A stretch of 64,000 nt of DNA from Aquatica leii (lineage: Eukaryota > Arthropoda > Insecta > Coleoptera > Lampyridae), in NCBI GenBank assembly GCA_035610365.1, contig CM069432.1:164174035-164238034 (forward strand), written 5' to 3'. A program made the position numbers and the translations under genes. Below, piece by piece: positions 47,365-58,852 of the stretch. Under the pieces are notes generated by a model, which was not told the DNA's origin, ran no database searches, and saw only the letters and a list, made by a program, of their open reading frames with translations. Each line of letters starts with the position of its first letter. Position 1 is the stretch's first letter.

Positions 47365-47760
47365 GTGCTCGGCAGTAACGAATTACTTGTATTTCAAATA
47401 TAGTATTTAAAATACAATTGTATTTTGTAATTTGTGTTTCAAATACACTGTTTGATGAATTTTGAGTATTTCAATTACATCAATTACTCGAGACTACAGT
47501 AAATTAGTAAACCGTTAGTTTTATACGTTTATGTAGTCACTATTCAATTAGAGTCTGAAGTCTGCAGCAAACAATTATGCTTGTAAAGTTTGCTTAAATT
47601 GTTTCTTAATTTAAAATCATATCCTACAGTAAGAAAAATGTTTATAAGATTTGATTCAACACAAGTTTATGTTCTTCGGCATCAGTGGAACGTCTATTTT
47701 CATTTACAAATTTTATACATTCTCCAACTAGTTGTAGTTTATCAGACGAACAATTTGAAA

Positions 47761-48182
47761 TAATAATTTACGTAATAAACGTCGAAAAGTATATCATAAC
47801 ATAACGAACGCTAATTCGACGCGAGGCCGCACGGCCGAGCATTGCATGTAAGCGAGTTATGCTATGAACTTTTCGACGAGAGTAACGGAGATTATTTTTT
47901 TGTGTTACCTTTTGTAAAATTATATTCCTTTTTTGAAAAAATAAAAAAAATCACCAGAAATATAACGTTGGTACTACATTTATTACTAAATCTGTCAAAT
48001 TTGACATTAACTTTAATATTGTTTTCTTCAATTCTAACTAAATTTTAAGAGTTTTTAAATGACTTTTCTACCTGTCACATACTCGTTCTTATACAATAAT
48101 TGACTTTGAACACTTAGCTTTATGTGGATTTCTAGTTTTCATTTTGCCACCCTAGAGCGTTTTTTGCCAACTACGTAACTAC
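47761..48182 (+). mobile_element. Palindrome-bearing MITE, copy B1
   Basis: Starts TAATAATTTACGTAA and ends TACGTAACTACACTAAC, an imperfect TIR pair. It contains the GC-cored palindrome (47780-47878; centre GGCCGCACGGCC) and then the family body (AATATAACGTTGGTACTACATTTATTACTAAATCTGTC...). It is directly followed by copy B2 and is the same family as copy A at 26516-28250 in the opposite orientation. No coding capacity. Confidence 0.7.
47780..47878. repeat. GC-cored palindrome in MITE copy B1
   Basis: CGTCGAAAAG ... ATCATAACATAAC pairs with GTTATGCTATGA ... CTTTTCGACG. The centre GGCCGCACGGCC (47825-47836) is itself a small stem. Copy A has the same fold, whereas copy B2 has lost or never had it. 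Confidence 0.75.
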
Positions 48183-48497
48183 ACTAACAATAGTAGTTTA
48201 CGTAACAAGAGTCAAAAGTAAGAAATAGCATTTTGTATTGCTTTTTATCAAATTACATTCTTTTTTGAAAAAATTAAAAAAAAAACAGAAATATAATGTT
48301 GGTACTACATTTATTACTAAATCTGTCAAATTTGACATTAACTTTAACATTTCAAGATTTTTAAAATGACTTTTCCACCTGTCGCATACTCTTTCTAATA
48401 TATTAATTGACTTTAAACACTTACTTTTATGTGGATTCTTAGTTTTCATTTTGCCACTCTAGAGCTTTTCTTCGTTCATTACGTAACTACACTAACG
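48183..48497 (+). mobile_element. MITE family, copy B2 without palindrome
   Basis: Begins AATAGTAGTTTACGTAAC and ends CATTACGTAACTACACTAA. The body matches B1 closely (TTGGTACTACATTTATTACTAAATCTGTCAAATTTGACATTAACTTTAA). Where B1 has the palindrome, this copy has only AAGAGTCAAAAGTAAGAAAT. Confidence 0.7.
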
Positions 48498-48567
48498 AAG
48501 GAATATTGACGTTTGCGATGTTGGCAGCACAAAAACGAATATTGGCGTTTGCGATGTTGGCAGCGCA
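48498..48567 (+). repeat. Tandem duplication of a 35 bp flank
   Basis: AACGAAGGAATATTGACGTTTGCGATGTTGGCAGCAC is followed directly by AACGAATATTGGCGTTTGCGATGTTGGCAGCGC. A single copy flanks MITE copy A (26516-26538, opposite strand). Confidence 0.75.
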
Positions 48568-48810
48568 AAGAATTATTTTTTTTAAAGCAAAATGAACCGT
48601 TTTATTTAAAAAAAGTAGTTCAATCTGTCAATAAACGAAGGCTTTTTGCACGTTACTTTTGGGTTATATTGTATTTTTAATTGTAATTAAAATACTATTT
48701 TATAGTTTGTGTTTTCAATATGTCATATTCTATATTTTGTATCTAGTACTTTAAATACACAATATTAATGTAATTTGTATTTTGTATTTCAATTATCTAA
48801 TAATTAATCT

Positions 48811-49733
48811 ATTAATTATTACTAGACTAGATAATTAAGTGATTGTTTTCTTTATACACAGAAACAGAACTTGAGTTAGTGGGAAATCGAAATGGTTTAT
48901 AAAACAAGTAAAGTAAGTGCTTATACATTTAAAAATAGTTTGTAAATGACGATTATTGTTATTAGGAACAAAACTATAAACTGATTAGAAAACATTAAAA
49001 ATTTACGGTAAAAACAATGTTAATTTAAATACATGTTTATTTCTGTAGATAAAAAATGCTTTAACAATAAACATTTTAGTTTGGAAAATGTTAGTGAAAG
49101 TTAATTATAACGGTGAACCGAACGATTCTTGCTACAAATTTGGAGTGAGTACACAAAAATGCCACGATATTGTAGTTTAGTGTTGTCGCTACTGGATGAT
49201 ACTCTAGCAAAACAAAAAGCTAGTTCATCTACTTATATATTAAAAATATGTTTATGTGTTCATATATTGTGGTGTTAGCTTTGTACATCACAATGTTTAC
49301 ATAATGGCAATTTAGAAACAAAGCAATCTTAGCTGATAAGAGATTTATAATCGCTTGTCGATATTATAGATTTGTAATGATATTAACCATATCATATCAA
49401 GCCACGTTGTAGTTTCACAAATTACATTTACAAGTATCTCGTTTTTATTATTTAATAAGACGCATTTTGATAAGAAAACGTTTAAGTTTGGATACAGGGA
49501 TGGTTAAGTTTAAACCTATGCTTTGTATAAAAAAATATTTTGATAAAAGCTACAGGATGTTTAAAATATAAGTTTAAACTTAAAAAACTTAAAATTCAAA
49601 AGTATCACTTTCTGCAAATATATATTTTTTTGTTATGCTAAAAAAAATAAAAACTTTTTAAAGTTTGTTAAGTATGTCTTATATCTATATCTTATATATA
49701 TGTTTGGAATGTAAATGGAGAAAGCCAATTCAC
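48811..49733. other. AT-rich sequence, no gene seen
   Basis: No ORF, RNA gene or repeat could be supported. Confidence 0.5.
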
Positions 49734-49799
49734 GCATAGTAAATTTATTAAATTTAATTAATAAAGTATGAGATGGCTTTACCATCGTGTTTCAGTCAT
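49734..49799 (+). repeat. Dispersed repeat shared with 5753-5811
   Basis: GCATAGTAAATTTATTAAATTTAATTAATAAAGTATGAGATGGCTTTACCATC... matches the 5.75 kb copy except for an extra inner segment of about 14 bp. Confidence 0.55.
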
Positions 49800-52340
49800 C
49801 TTTATGTTTAGAGTAATCTATTATTTATTTAGTAAACACCACGCAATTTATTTACAAATTTAACTAAAAAGAATTAAAATTGAACAATAATTATAATGTG
49901 ATCCATGCCAGCTATAAATAATAACAAGGAATAGATATAAAATATATCAGAAAAAATCTTAAGTAACTTAAAAACAATAAAATATAAGTATAGAAAATGC
50001 TTAAAAAAATTGGATTTGTAATAATGTTCTATTAAAAAAAAAAGATTTTACAGAATTTTAAGTTTTCCAAGTTTAAACTTACAGTTTAAGCATCTTGTAA
50101 TTTTTATCTCAAATGTTTTTTAAACAAAACATAAGTTAAAACTTATTCTATTACAATAAACTGACACTTGAAAGTGTAACATTTTAAATAAAATTGTAAT
50201 TATTTCTGAAACCATAAACTTTAGATTTATTAAACCTTTAATAAAAAAGCCTTAAAATTAAAAGTAAAATCCAAAAAACAAATTATGCATTGATTAGAAT
50301 AATAGTAACAAAAGTTTATATTTTTAATATATTGACAATACATTCATTGAAACATATTGCGCCTATAAGGATTAATTAATTTATCATTTAAAAAAAATTA
50401 TGTTCCTATACTTAAAAGAAAGTTTATTTTAAGAAAAGATAACAATTATTCATTTCTTATATCGATTCTTTGGTCTAGTCTTTGCTATAGGAGAATATCG
50501 CAATATTTTACGACAAACCTATAACTTTATTATGAGATTGATAGTTATACAGTTGATAAAAGAAATCGAACCGTGTTTTTTTAGATTTATTACTAAGCAT
50601 TAATAATAAATGCACCTACGCATCTTTCTTTTACATTTAAAATTACCATGCGTTTCTTGTATATACTGTTACAAGCTATATAGGTATAGTATGTTCTAAA
50701 ACCCTATTTTTAAGTTGAGACAGAACTAAAAAACATGGGTTTTTATAACATAATTTATAATACACATTTAACCAAATGGTATCTTTAATAACAACGAAGT
50801 TTGTTACACGTCGTGTATTTGTGTGTGTATTGAAGATCAACAGGGAAATAAAGGATATAAAGAAATTACCTAAGGAACGTTGCTTTTCAACATTCTAAAT
50901 ACCTGTTGACAAGTAAACGAAGTTTTGGCTTACTGCAGTCATGAAACTTAAATATTATTTACTGTTAAACAGCAACATACATTTAAATTTTTTAAAAAAG
51001 TATACACATATAATTAAGACAATTTTAATGTAACAATATTTAATGTATTTATGATACTTTCGTTATTAATTTTTTTTAAGTCACTAAGTGCGATGCTCAA
51101 AAACAAAAGCATACATGTTGACGTTGCGGCAAATGTTATTTGTAGACCTGTTCACATCAACGGGAAAGAAATCCAAAATAAAAAAAAGGTTTTTACTTTT
51201 ACGTATGTACGTGCTGTACAAATCGGTTTTTAGCAAGGGAGTAACCACTGTGCAATTACGGAACACAGTAATGTGTAATGATAAGAAATTGTTGTGGAAT
51301 ATATGTAAAATATGTATGCAATATCAATGACAATACTTATGAAATGCTTTGCAACACCTACGAAATACTTGTAAAATGTTATGCAATACTTTTATTTCAC
51401 GTATGGGACACTTGATAACGTAGTGACTACCCTCTTGGTTTTTAGTTAAAACGAAACATCTTTAATAAAAATTGGATGTGCACTATTTGAATCTGGAATA
51501 ATTCACATACTAACAATTGAATATGTTTAATACTTAACACGCTTATTATTATGTTTAATACTTAACACAAGTTATTTTGAGTGAATTAGGGTAAAATAGA
51601 ATAAATTTATGTCTAAACTAAAGTTATAGTACAAACGTTATTGTGTTATGTGTAATGTATCAATTTTGTTTAAATATTTCTTAATTGTTAGTTGCATTGC
51701 TAAATTTTAGTTTTTAGTTGTTATATAAACTCATCTTACAAATGTCTTTTAGAGAAACTAAAATTAAAAATGTAAAGGCCGACACACTCTGTACATATAT
51801 AAAAACAATATCCTGTGACCGTATAGTTCGTTTGCTACCAGATCGCAAAATCTTAAGTTGGAAAGCAAAATACATTAGCGGCGACCAACGGCGCAAATAC
51901 ATATATGGACATAAACAATCTGGTATTTTATTAGTCTGTGTAACAACTCTAATTTTGTAAAGTTATATTTAGATTTTTGCAAAAAACCACTAAATCCATT
52001 TTTTTTAAATAATGCATTGTTTGAAAAAAAAATCGTATATCTTATATACAAAAACACAAACTGAATGATATTTTCTTATAATATTTAAATTACAAGATTG
52101 TAAATAAATAAATATAAAATAAACCTCATTAACAAAAGCAACAAATTATATAATTTTAAATACAATAATTACAACAGTAAGTTACCATAACTGTTCAATG
52201 CATTTTCAATTAATTTTTACAAATTTTAAAATAATTGTTTTTATGAAAAAACTGCGTCTAAAATCTTTAATCATGTAAACTGTAATTTCATATTATTATT
52301 TATTTGTTTTTCATGAACCCGATAAAATAGTCTAAAAGAC
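49800..52340. other. AT-rich stretch, only short unassigned ORFs
   Basis: Two plus-strand ORFs of 80 codons (51088-51330 and 51718-51960) have basic peptides without known motifs; antisense ORFs of 60 codons overlap both. A direct repeat ATGTTTAATACTTAACAC occurs at about 51523 and 51552. Nothing else seen. Confidence 0.45.
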
Positions 52341-54164
52341 TCCATGCACAATCGAATATATAGCCGAGCTTGTTAGTAAAAGCGGTTACTGCCTATCTGT
52401 TAATTAATAAATTAAACCTGAGTTTGAACGCTTATGTCTCGGTAATCCCTTTCCTAATTTTACTCATAATAACATCATCGTGTAGCTTATTTTAATATGC
52501 GTTGAATGGGTATAAGAAAATTTCCCCCGTTTTTGTAAGACCAACTTTTAGACCGTAAACGAAAAATGTGCGTTTTTTTTTGTGCTCCGTAATACGGTAG
52601 TCTACTTCCAGGTCTTTTGACTTCATCTTTTAGTACATGTTAAAACAAACTTTTCTACGTTGTCAGTTAAAATTGTAATGTGTTTTTTCTTTTTGTTGTT
52701 AATTTTTCTTTGAACATCTTGTACCTTTTTTATTTAAACAACTGCGAATGCACTTTTGCTTAATTACTTTGGCATTAAAAATTTAAATTTGGTGCTGTTA
52801 TCACTGTTAATGTACATTTTAGTAATTTTTGTGTATCACAAATTTTTTATTTCAATTTTGCAAATTACTAAGCGTTAGTATCTTGTAACCGGCGTTGAAA
52901 TTTGGTCGTGAATCTTTTGTGAAAGACCCCGTATTCAGATTTATTTGGCTTAATGTTTTTTAAGCGATTGATTAGTTCCGTGAAAGCGTCGAAAACGTTT
53001 CACTCGTTTAATTTTATTACGTCAATTTAAGTTGATTTGTATTTATTAGTTATTTCACTATTATTATTGTTTTTTTTTAAAAACGCATAAAGTTCAGTGG
53101 TCTTGATTGTGATTTAGTGTTTTATTTCTGGTTATTCCATTGGAATAACAACGTTATCTAATTTATGATTTCCTTTCTGGAATGTAATTTGATCAATATT
53201 TCTTAGTATCTACTTTTGTTTATTTTAAAGTCATTTTCGAGCGCATTTGATAATTTAACAGAGTAAGCAGTTTTCGTGAGAACATTTTCTTTCTTTTCGT
53301 GTGCGTACGTGACGTGATCTTTGTTAATTTACTTTGTTTAGTGTTCCATCTTTTACAAAGATTTTACGGCGCAAGTTTATTGAATTAAGTGGGATTACGA
53401 GGTGTTATAAGGAGTAAAATTTTGATTATGAGAGAGATTTTTTTTAGTTGCAATTAAGAATACCGGGTACCGAGATGTAGTCAAGTGTTCGGGGGTGCTT
53501 TACCCTACCGTTATACAATACCGCGGAAGTTAAATAAATGGTACCGTGAAAGTTAAGTGGTGTGGTAGAAATATTGGTTTTCCAAATTCGTAATTTTACG
53601 GTTTAAAGAACTTCATGGTATCCAAAATAAAGCTCACGTTTTGAGTTGGATTTACTATAGATGTGTTGTGCTAAAAATCCAGTTTTCGCTTTTGTGCGGA
53701 TTTCAATTCAGAATTAAAAAAAATCTTCCGCCGTCATTTCATTGTTTGGGGGTCCCACCGATTCTTGATCGACTACAGAACACCTAGACCATCCCGGGGT
53801 CGCTTTATCGCCTAAATTCAAAAGCTTCTGGAACCGCTGTGCCCAGCAGTTTACCTGGTATAAACAATTCAAATCAAGGTATTTATTAAATTTGATATTA
53901 TCGTGAAGTGAACCGCGAATTTGAATTTGAGCCGACTTATTTACGGCTAAATTTTAAATATTTCAAGAAACACTTGAAGGTGTTAAGTTTGCGTGAATCT
54001 TGGTTTATTTAATTAATTTTTTTTGTGTTCTGTAAAAGTAAGTCATATTTGTGCATGAAAAATAATGTAACGAAATGTAAAATGTAATTCTTTTCAAACG
54101 CTGAGTTCGAAAACAAAGTTTCGGACGTTTATTTTATGTTTTTTGTTATTTGTTTTTTTTAATC
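52341..54164. other. Noncoding, GC-richer, probable retroelement end
   Basis: Less AT-rich than the surroundings, with few ORFs. 53470-53570 (TACCGGGTACCGAGATG, ACCGCGGAAGTTAAATAAATGG) and 53740-53850 (TTTGGGGGTCCCACCGATTC) resemble untranslated leader sequence of an LTR retroelement. No LTR pair or gag frame was confirmed. Confidence 0.35.
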
Positions 54165-54580
54165 AATCAATTCTATAAATATCTAGTAGTTGCTTGACTT
54201 CTCGATTGGAGCGGTTTAATTGCGTTTTTAGTAACGGTTGTCTAGTTCTAGCCCAGATACGTTTTAGTCGGTTTTTACTTTTGATTCGAGCTGATGGCTT
54301 ATTATTGTCGGTTTTAGAATATACTTTAGTAGCCTGAATTGTAGCAAGAGTTACAGCATCGGTTATTCTTCAGTTTAATTTATCAATTCCTTCTTCCGAT
54401 GTTACTGATACTGGACATATTGTTGTTTTATTAAAGGAATTTTGAAAACAAAACCAGTCGATTCTGCCATTGATTAATTTAGGAAGCATGTGTTTAATCG
54501 CTGGGGCAATTTGAAAATTAATCATACTGGAGCATGATCAATATCTAATTCTATAAATACTGATTAAAATAAAAAGATGT
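54165..54580 (-). pseudogene. Jockey-like LINE ORF2, endonuclease end and linker
   Basis: On the minus strand: ELDIDHAPV (about 54545-54570) corresponds to the final Asp-His motif of the APE-type endonuclease. It is followed by the linker to the reverse transcriptase: RITDAVTLATIQATKVYSK and LKRIWARTRQPLLKTQLNRS ... NREVKQLLDI. At least one stop and a frameshift are present. The preceding endonuclease part is found at 57590-57861, separated by a ~3 kb insertion. The reverse transcriptase that should follow below 54165 is absent. Confidence 0.65.
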
Positions 54581-54759
54581 TAATATTTTATATTAAACAC
54601 ACATCTATCTACACAACCAAGTGTAACGAAATGCTGTAATAAAGCTAACCGCTTCGGATTAGCAAATGTGATCATAGAGTACCCAAAAGCACACCCAATA
54701 GTAAAACATGTCCCACTTAATCCCTTCATAGGATACTCTTATACTGACCTTGCGTGTAT

Positions 54760-55235
54760 TCAACGGTTAACCTTTTAAGATAACCCTATAATAACCAAAA
54801 AGGACAGTTTATTGTACACTTTTAAAGTTACTCAAAGATACTTTTTTCTACTTATTCATTGGTCAACTTGTTGGGCTAACCTAAAGTTAATCAAAGTGTT
54901 TAAAACTACTAAAAAGATACCATTTTTTGTTTGCTCATCGTACAAACTGTTAGGGTAATCTAAAGTTAATCGAAAGTGATTGTTAGTTGTTGGTATTTAA
55001 AACTGCCTGAAAGATACCAATTTTTGTTTGCTTAAGGTTCAACCCGTTAGGATAACTTAAAGTTAATCTAAATAAATAGTTTACTGTTTAATTTTAAAGC
55101 TGTTTAAAATATACTATTTTTGCACTTGTTCAACGATCAACCTGTTAGAGTAACCTAAAGTTAACTGAAAAAGATGTATAATTGTTGAAAAAACTGCTTA
55201 AAAAATACTATTTTTTCAGTTGCTCAACGATTCAT
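54760..55235 (+). repeat. Tandem array, about 4 units of ~110-125 bp
   Basis: Each unit has the order CAAC(C)TGTTAGGGTAACCTAAAGTTAATC, a variable part, AAACTGCTTAAAAGATACTATTTTT and TTGCTCAACG. Units start near 54763, 54868, 54945, 55035 and 55138. Divergence between units is considerable. Confidence 0.65.
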
Positions 55236-56916
55236 GGCTGCTTAATAGATATCTTATAGTAAACATTAGAAAATAAAACACATTAAAGTAAAAGTTTAAT
55301 TCTTGAAAAACAACAAATATAACTGATAAAATTTTTTTAAACAAATCGTTATTATTTTGAGCAGTGTTTAATATTCATTTCTGCATTAACAAAGTCAACT
55401 AATTACAACAGAAACACGACCTTTAGATAGCAAATAAAGAAAATATATTTTTCCAAAAAAACAGACCAAACAAGTTTTGTATTTAAACTTCTTTAATATT
55501 GTGACTAATAAAAGATCTATATACGCATCAATTTCCGATTTTCAAAACGTAATACATGCAAATTTTAGTGTTTCTTACTAAATGATAGTATTTATTCGCA
55601 ATAAAAAGTAAAAAAAGTATTCTTAATGTCAAAAGTGACAAAACAATAATACTGTGTCATTGATCTAGTGCTTCAAATGAATTTTCTGGAATTCATTCAA
55701 CAGTTTTTTATTATGTAGCCACATTGAGAAAAATTAAAATTTGGTTTTCATGTCGCAGTTAACAATGAGAATATGATATTTGTACTGATTATTCTCAATT
55801 TCCTATTTAACTTCTTAACGCACATTTTTTCAAAAAAAAAGACAAAAACATTATTTTTTTTAAATTAAAGAAAATACATTTTTGAACTTTATTTTATCCA
55901 AAGTAATAACTAAACACAAAATAACTGTCTATAAACACGTATCTTTGCAGTTTTATAATTTTTACATATCACACCACAAAAAAAATTATTTCACTACTAA
56001 ATCAATCAATAATAATTATAAAAAAAATAAACACTTGCATTTGTAATTTACAGTAAAAACGTTTCTTCGCTTTACAACTGGACGAAAAGTAATATTACTC
56101 TAAAATTTTATAGCCTACAAGACAGATGTAAATAATAAAAATCAATAAGACCATTTTGTCCTCATGTTTCATATAGTTATTTTTAATTCTCGAATATATT
56201 TGAGTGCAGCAATTACGGCAGCATAAAATGCGACACCGCTTGAGCGTGCACATTTTGGCTCATTTAGCGCAATAGAATTAACTCGAGTATGCACATTAAG
56301 GGGGTATTTTTAACCGACACAACACATAATTCATAATTGCAGATGTATCGTCAGTATACAAAAAGACATAAAAACAGGTTTTCTCTAAATTTTTCATGTT
56401 TGCCCTGATTTTAGAATACCCAGATTTTTTAGATTGCTGGGGACCCTGTAAAAAATCAAATCAAATATAAATATTGGTGGTTTAGTTAAGTATTTTTCCT
56501 AATTTTAGCTTCCGTAAACTGAATAGTTTCTACAGCCACGGAAATTGACGTTTTAGTAAATAAATAATAAATATATTTGTATTAAATCGTATCAGATATA
56601 TCGCAGAATGAGATTCTTTGAATGAGCTCGCGGAGCGACTAAGTAGCTTCTGACGACTTCGATCAATTTTTAAAAAATTCATAGTTTAAAAACTAAGCGG
56701 TAACGCACAAAAAGCCAAGATAAGCGTACTTTTTTTGCCTTGAAAATCACCAAAAAATCAGAAACGCAATTGGAGAAACTCATTTCTTGGTTTCTTCTTG
56801 TAAGTCGTAATAATAGTAAGAGGCTAACTATTAGGAGATAGAAAAATAATTTTGGTTCAGGGTGATTTTTCTTCCGAGGACGTTTTTCTGGGATACAGTC
56901 TTATTCTACACAAAAA

Positions 56917-57300
56917 CATTCTGCTAAAAAGTTAATTTTTAGGATTAACATAAAATTAACTTTTTAGAAAGTCTCTTTCAGAACTTTTATAGGCATTAAT
57001 TATAAAACTCACCGAAAATAACATTTATGTAGTTACTAAAAAGACATGTAATCTCATTTTGTACTAGAAGGCTACTAAAAAGTTAATTATTTTATTAGGA
57101 TTCACTTTAAATTAACTTTGTAGGATGGCAGTTGTGTAACTTTTTCAAGACATTAATAAGAAATCTCTGAAAACCTATCAAAAAGTTAACTTGTATGGTT
57201 AGTCAGAAAACAAGTAATCTCATTTTATACTTGTAAGTTCTTATGATTACCATCAAGTTGATTTTTTAAAGCGGCTTTTAAGTGGCAATTAAAGTTTTAA
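56917..57300 (+). repeat. Tandem array, 2+ units of ~155-170 bp
   Basis: Unit starts CTACTAAAAAGTTAATTATTTTATTAGGATT near 56917 and 57071, with a partial third from 57241. Shared inner blocks include AAATTAACTTT and AAGTAATCTCATTTTGTACT (about 57040 and 57213). Confidence 0.6.
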
Positions 57301-57589
57301 AAAAAGTTACCCAGAAGTCAACCTCTGTAGGTAAGAAACAGGATAGGTCGCCATATTCTATACTTTAAGCTTATAGATATATAAAAAGCAACCTTTACGT
57401 GTACAATTTGGCTGATTATTAGGAATAACTATTTGTGATGAATAAGTTAAACATTAAGGACACGCGGTAGAACTAACTTTTATGAATTACTAAAAGGCAC
57501 GATAAAGATACCGCATGCTTGTCAACTTTTCAGGTTAAAGTATGATTACTTTTTGGACAAGTAAGGTTAAGTTTCGTTATGTGGTTAAT

Positions 57590-57861
57590 ATATCAGGGCG
57601 GTGATCTCTTCGATATGGAAAATGCGTTGATTGGGTGGGTGCGAGTAATTGTATTGCATGATTTGTCAGGTAAGTGTTTAGTTTAACGCCGCTAGGGTTA
57701 TTATTTAAGCAATCCTACGAAGTATGTTTTGAGTTGAAATCTCCGATAGTCATGATGGAGATTTTGTTTTGGAAAAGTGCTGCTACGTCTTCTTCTAATA
57801 GGCGTTAGTTTTGCTGTCGGTATATTGCAACGATATTTACTGTTGTTCTATTAGTTAGTTA
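57590..57861 (-). pseudogene. Jockey-like LINE ORF2, endonuclease middle part
   Basis: Minus strand: NRTTVNIVAIYRQQN, a stop, then DVAALFQNKISIMTIGDFNS-KHTS (GDFN is a catalytic motif of the APE-type endonuclease). A second stop is followed by DCLNNNPSGVKLNTYLTNHA, APTQSTHFPYRRDHRPDIL. The upstream part of the same domain lies at 61376-61690, separated by the plus-strand LINE (57861-61381). The downstream part lies at 54165-54580. Confidence 0.75.
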
Positions 57862-57913
57862 GTATACTCAAGCACTTGGCGAATAGAGAGATAGAAAAAA
57901 AAGAGGAAAAATA

Positions 57914-58852
57914 GTGGCACTATTCGTAGATCTAAAAGCCGTTTTTGGCAAAGTGAACAGGAAAGAACTGTGGGAATACATGAAGAGAAAGAAAATCATT
58001 AAAATATTAATAAAAAGGATAGAAGAAATCTACGAAGAAACGAGAAGCAGGGTCAACGTGAATCGGGAAGAGAGCGATAAATTCATTACAAAGATATGGT
58101 TGAGACAGGGATGCCCACTGAGCCCAAGCCTGTTCGCAGTATATACGGGGGATCTGGAGGAAACAATGAGAAGACAACAGACAGGAGGGATAATAGTACA
58201 GAAAGCAAAGGTATGGTCATTGGCGTATGCGGATGACATAGTGTTGGTCGTTAAGGAAGAAAAGGAAATGAAAGAGATGATAAAAACGCTGGAAAAATAC
58301 ATGAAAAAAAAAGAAATGGAAGTAAACACAGAGAAAACAAAAATAATGGTATTTAGAAAAAAAGGTGGGGAAAAGAAAAAAAAGAAGTGCAAATGGAGGG
58401 ATGAGGAAGTGCAGCAAGTGAAGGAATTTACATACCTGGGCTACACGATGAAGCAGGATAATAAGGAGGGAGAACACATAAAGGAAAGAGTGAGAAAAGG
58501 GAACAGGTTAATAGAACAAGTGTGGGGTGTGGGGGATAGAGTATTTGAGATGGATATAGAAAAAAGAAAGTTGTTGTTTGAAAAGTTAATAAAGGGAGTG
58601 GTGATGTATAAGGCAGAAATATGGGACTGGAAGGAGTGCAGGAAGGTAGAAGGGCTACAAGAAAAATACTGGAGATGGGTTTTGGTACTGGACAGAGATA
58701 CACCGGGATATATTGTGAGAGAGGAGGTACAGGTAGCAAAAATAAGAGTAGAGACAGGAAAAAGGGCCATAAAATACGAGTAAGAACTGAGGGAAAGAAC
58801 AGAATGCAAAATATTGCAAGAATGTTGGAAAGAGATAAAGGGAGAAAAAGTG
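57914..58852 (+). pseudogene. LINE reverse transcriptase, long open frame
   Basis: Open for 289 codons from 57914 (no ATG there; the frame continues upstream to KKRGKIV, where a 1-base shift closes it). Motifs: ALFVDLKAVFGKVNR (the usual Asp of the F-x-x-V block is Gly), LRQGCPLSPSLF, LAYADDIVLV with intact Asp-Asp, TEKTKIMVFRKK, FTYLGYTM and the thumb region to KYE. A TAA at 58781-58783 interrupts it, but the same frame runs on with ELRERTECKILQECW up to the LTR-type insertion at 58852. The very acidic/Lys-rich style resembles LINEs abundant in ants and other insects. Its good preservation suggests a recent insertion. Confidence 0.8.

Larger units (their letters stand above)
47365..48810. 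mobile_element. Possible hAT-type MITE rich in GTATTT
   Basis: Left part 47367-47480 (GGCAGTAACGAATTACTTGTATTTCAAAT..., many GTATTT/AAATAC words) and right part 48650-48800 (TTGTATTTTGTATTTCAATTAT) have the composition of a common insect hAT-derived MITE, whose ends read GGCAGTAA with arrays of GTATTT. The middle is occupied by MITE copies B1 and B2 and other sequence, so the two parts may be flanks of one split copy. The right terminus was not identified. Confidence 0.4.
54581..57589. mobile_element. ~3 kb unclassified insertion with two arrays
   Basis: The endonuclease frame stops at 57590 (HRPDILT) and resumes near 54580 with the last motif of the same domain, so about 3.0 kb lies inserted between. 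It contains one tandem array near each end (54760-55235, unit about 110 bp; 56917-57300, unit about 160 bp), both rich in AAAGTTAA(C/T). AT-rich noncoding DNA lies between. No transposase, ORF over 60 codons or clear terminal repeat was seen. It could be a non-autonomous element with repetitive subterminal regions or the result of more than one event. Confidence 0.45.

Noticed and set aside
58030..58809. Several minus-strand ORFs of 86-122 codons rich in Phe, Ser and Leu
   Set aside because: Antisense shadows of the purine-rich LINE reverse-transcriptase frame.
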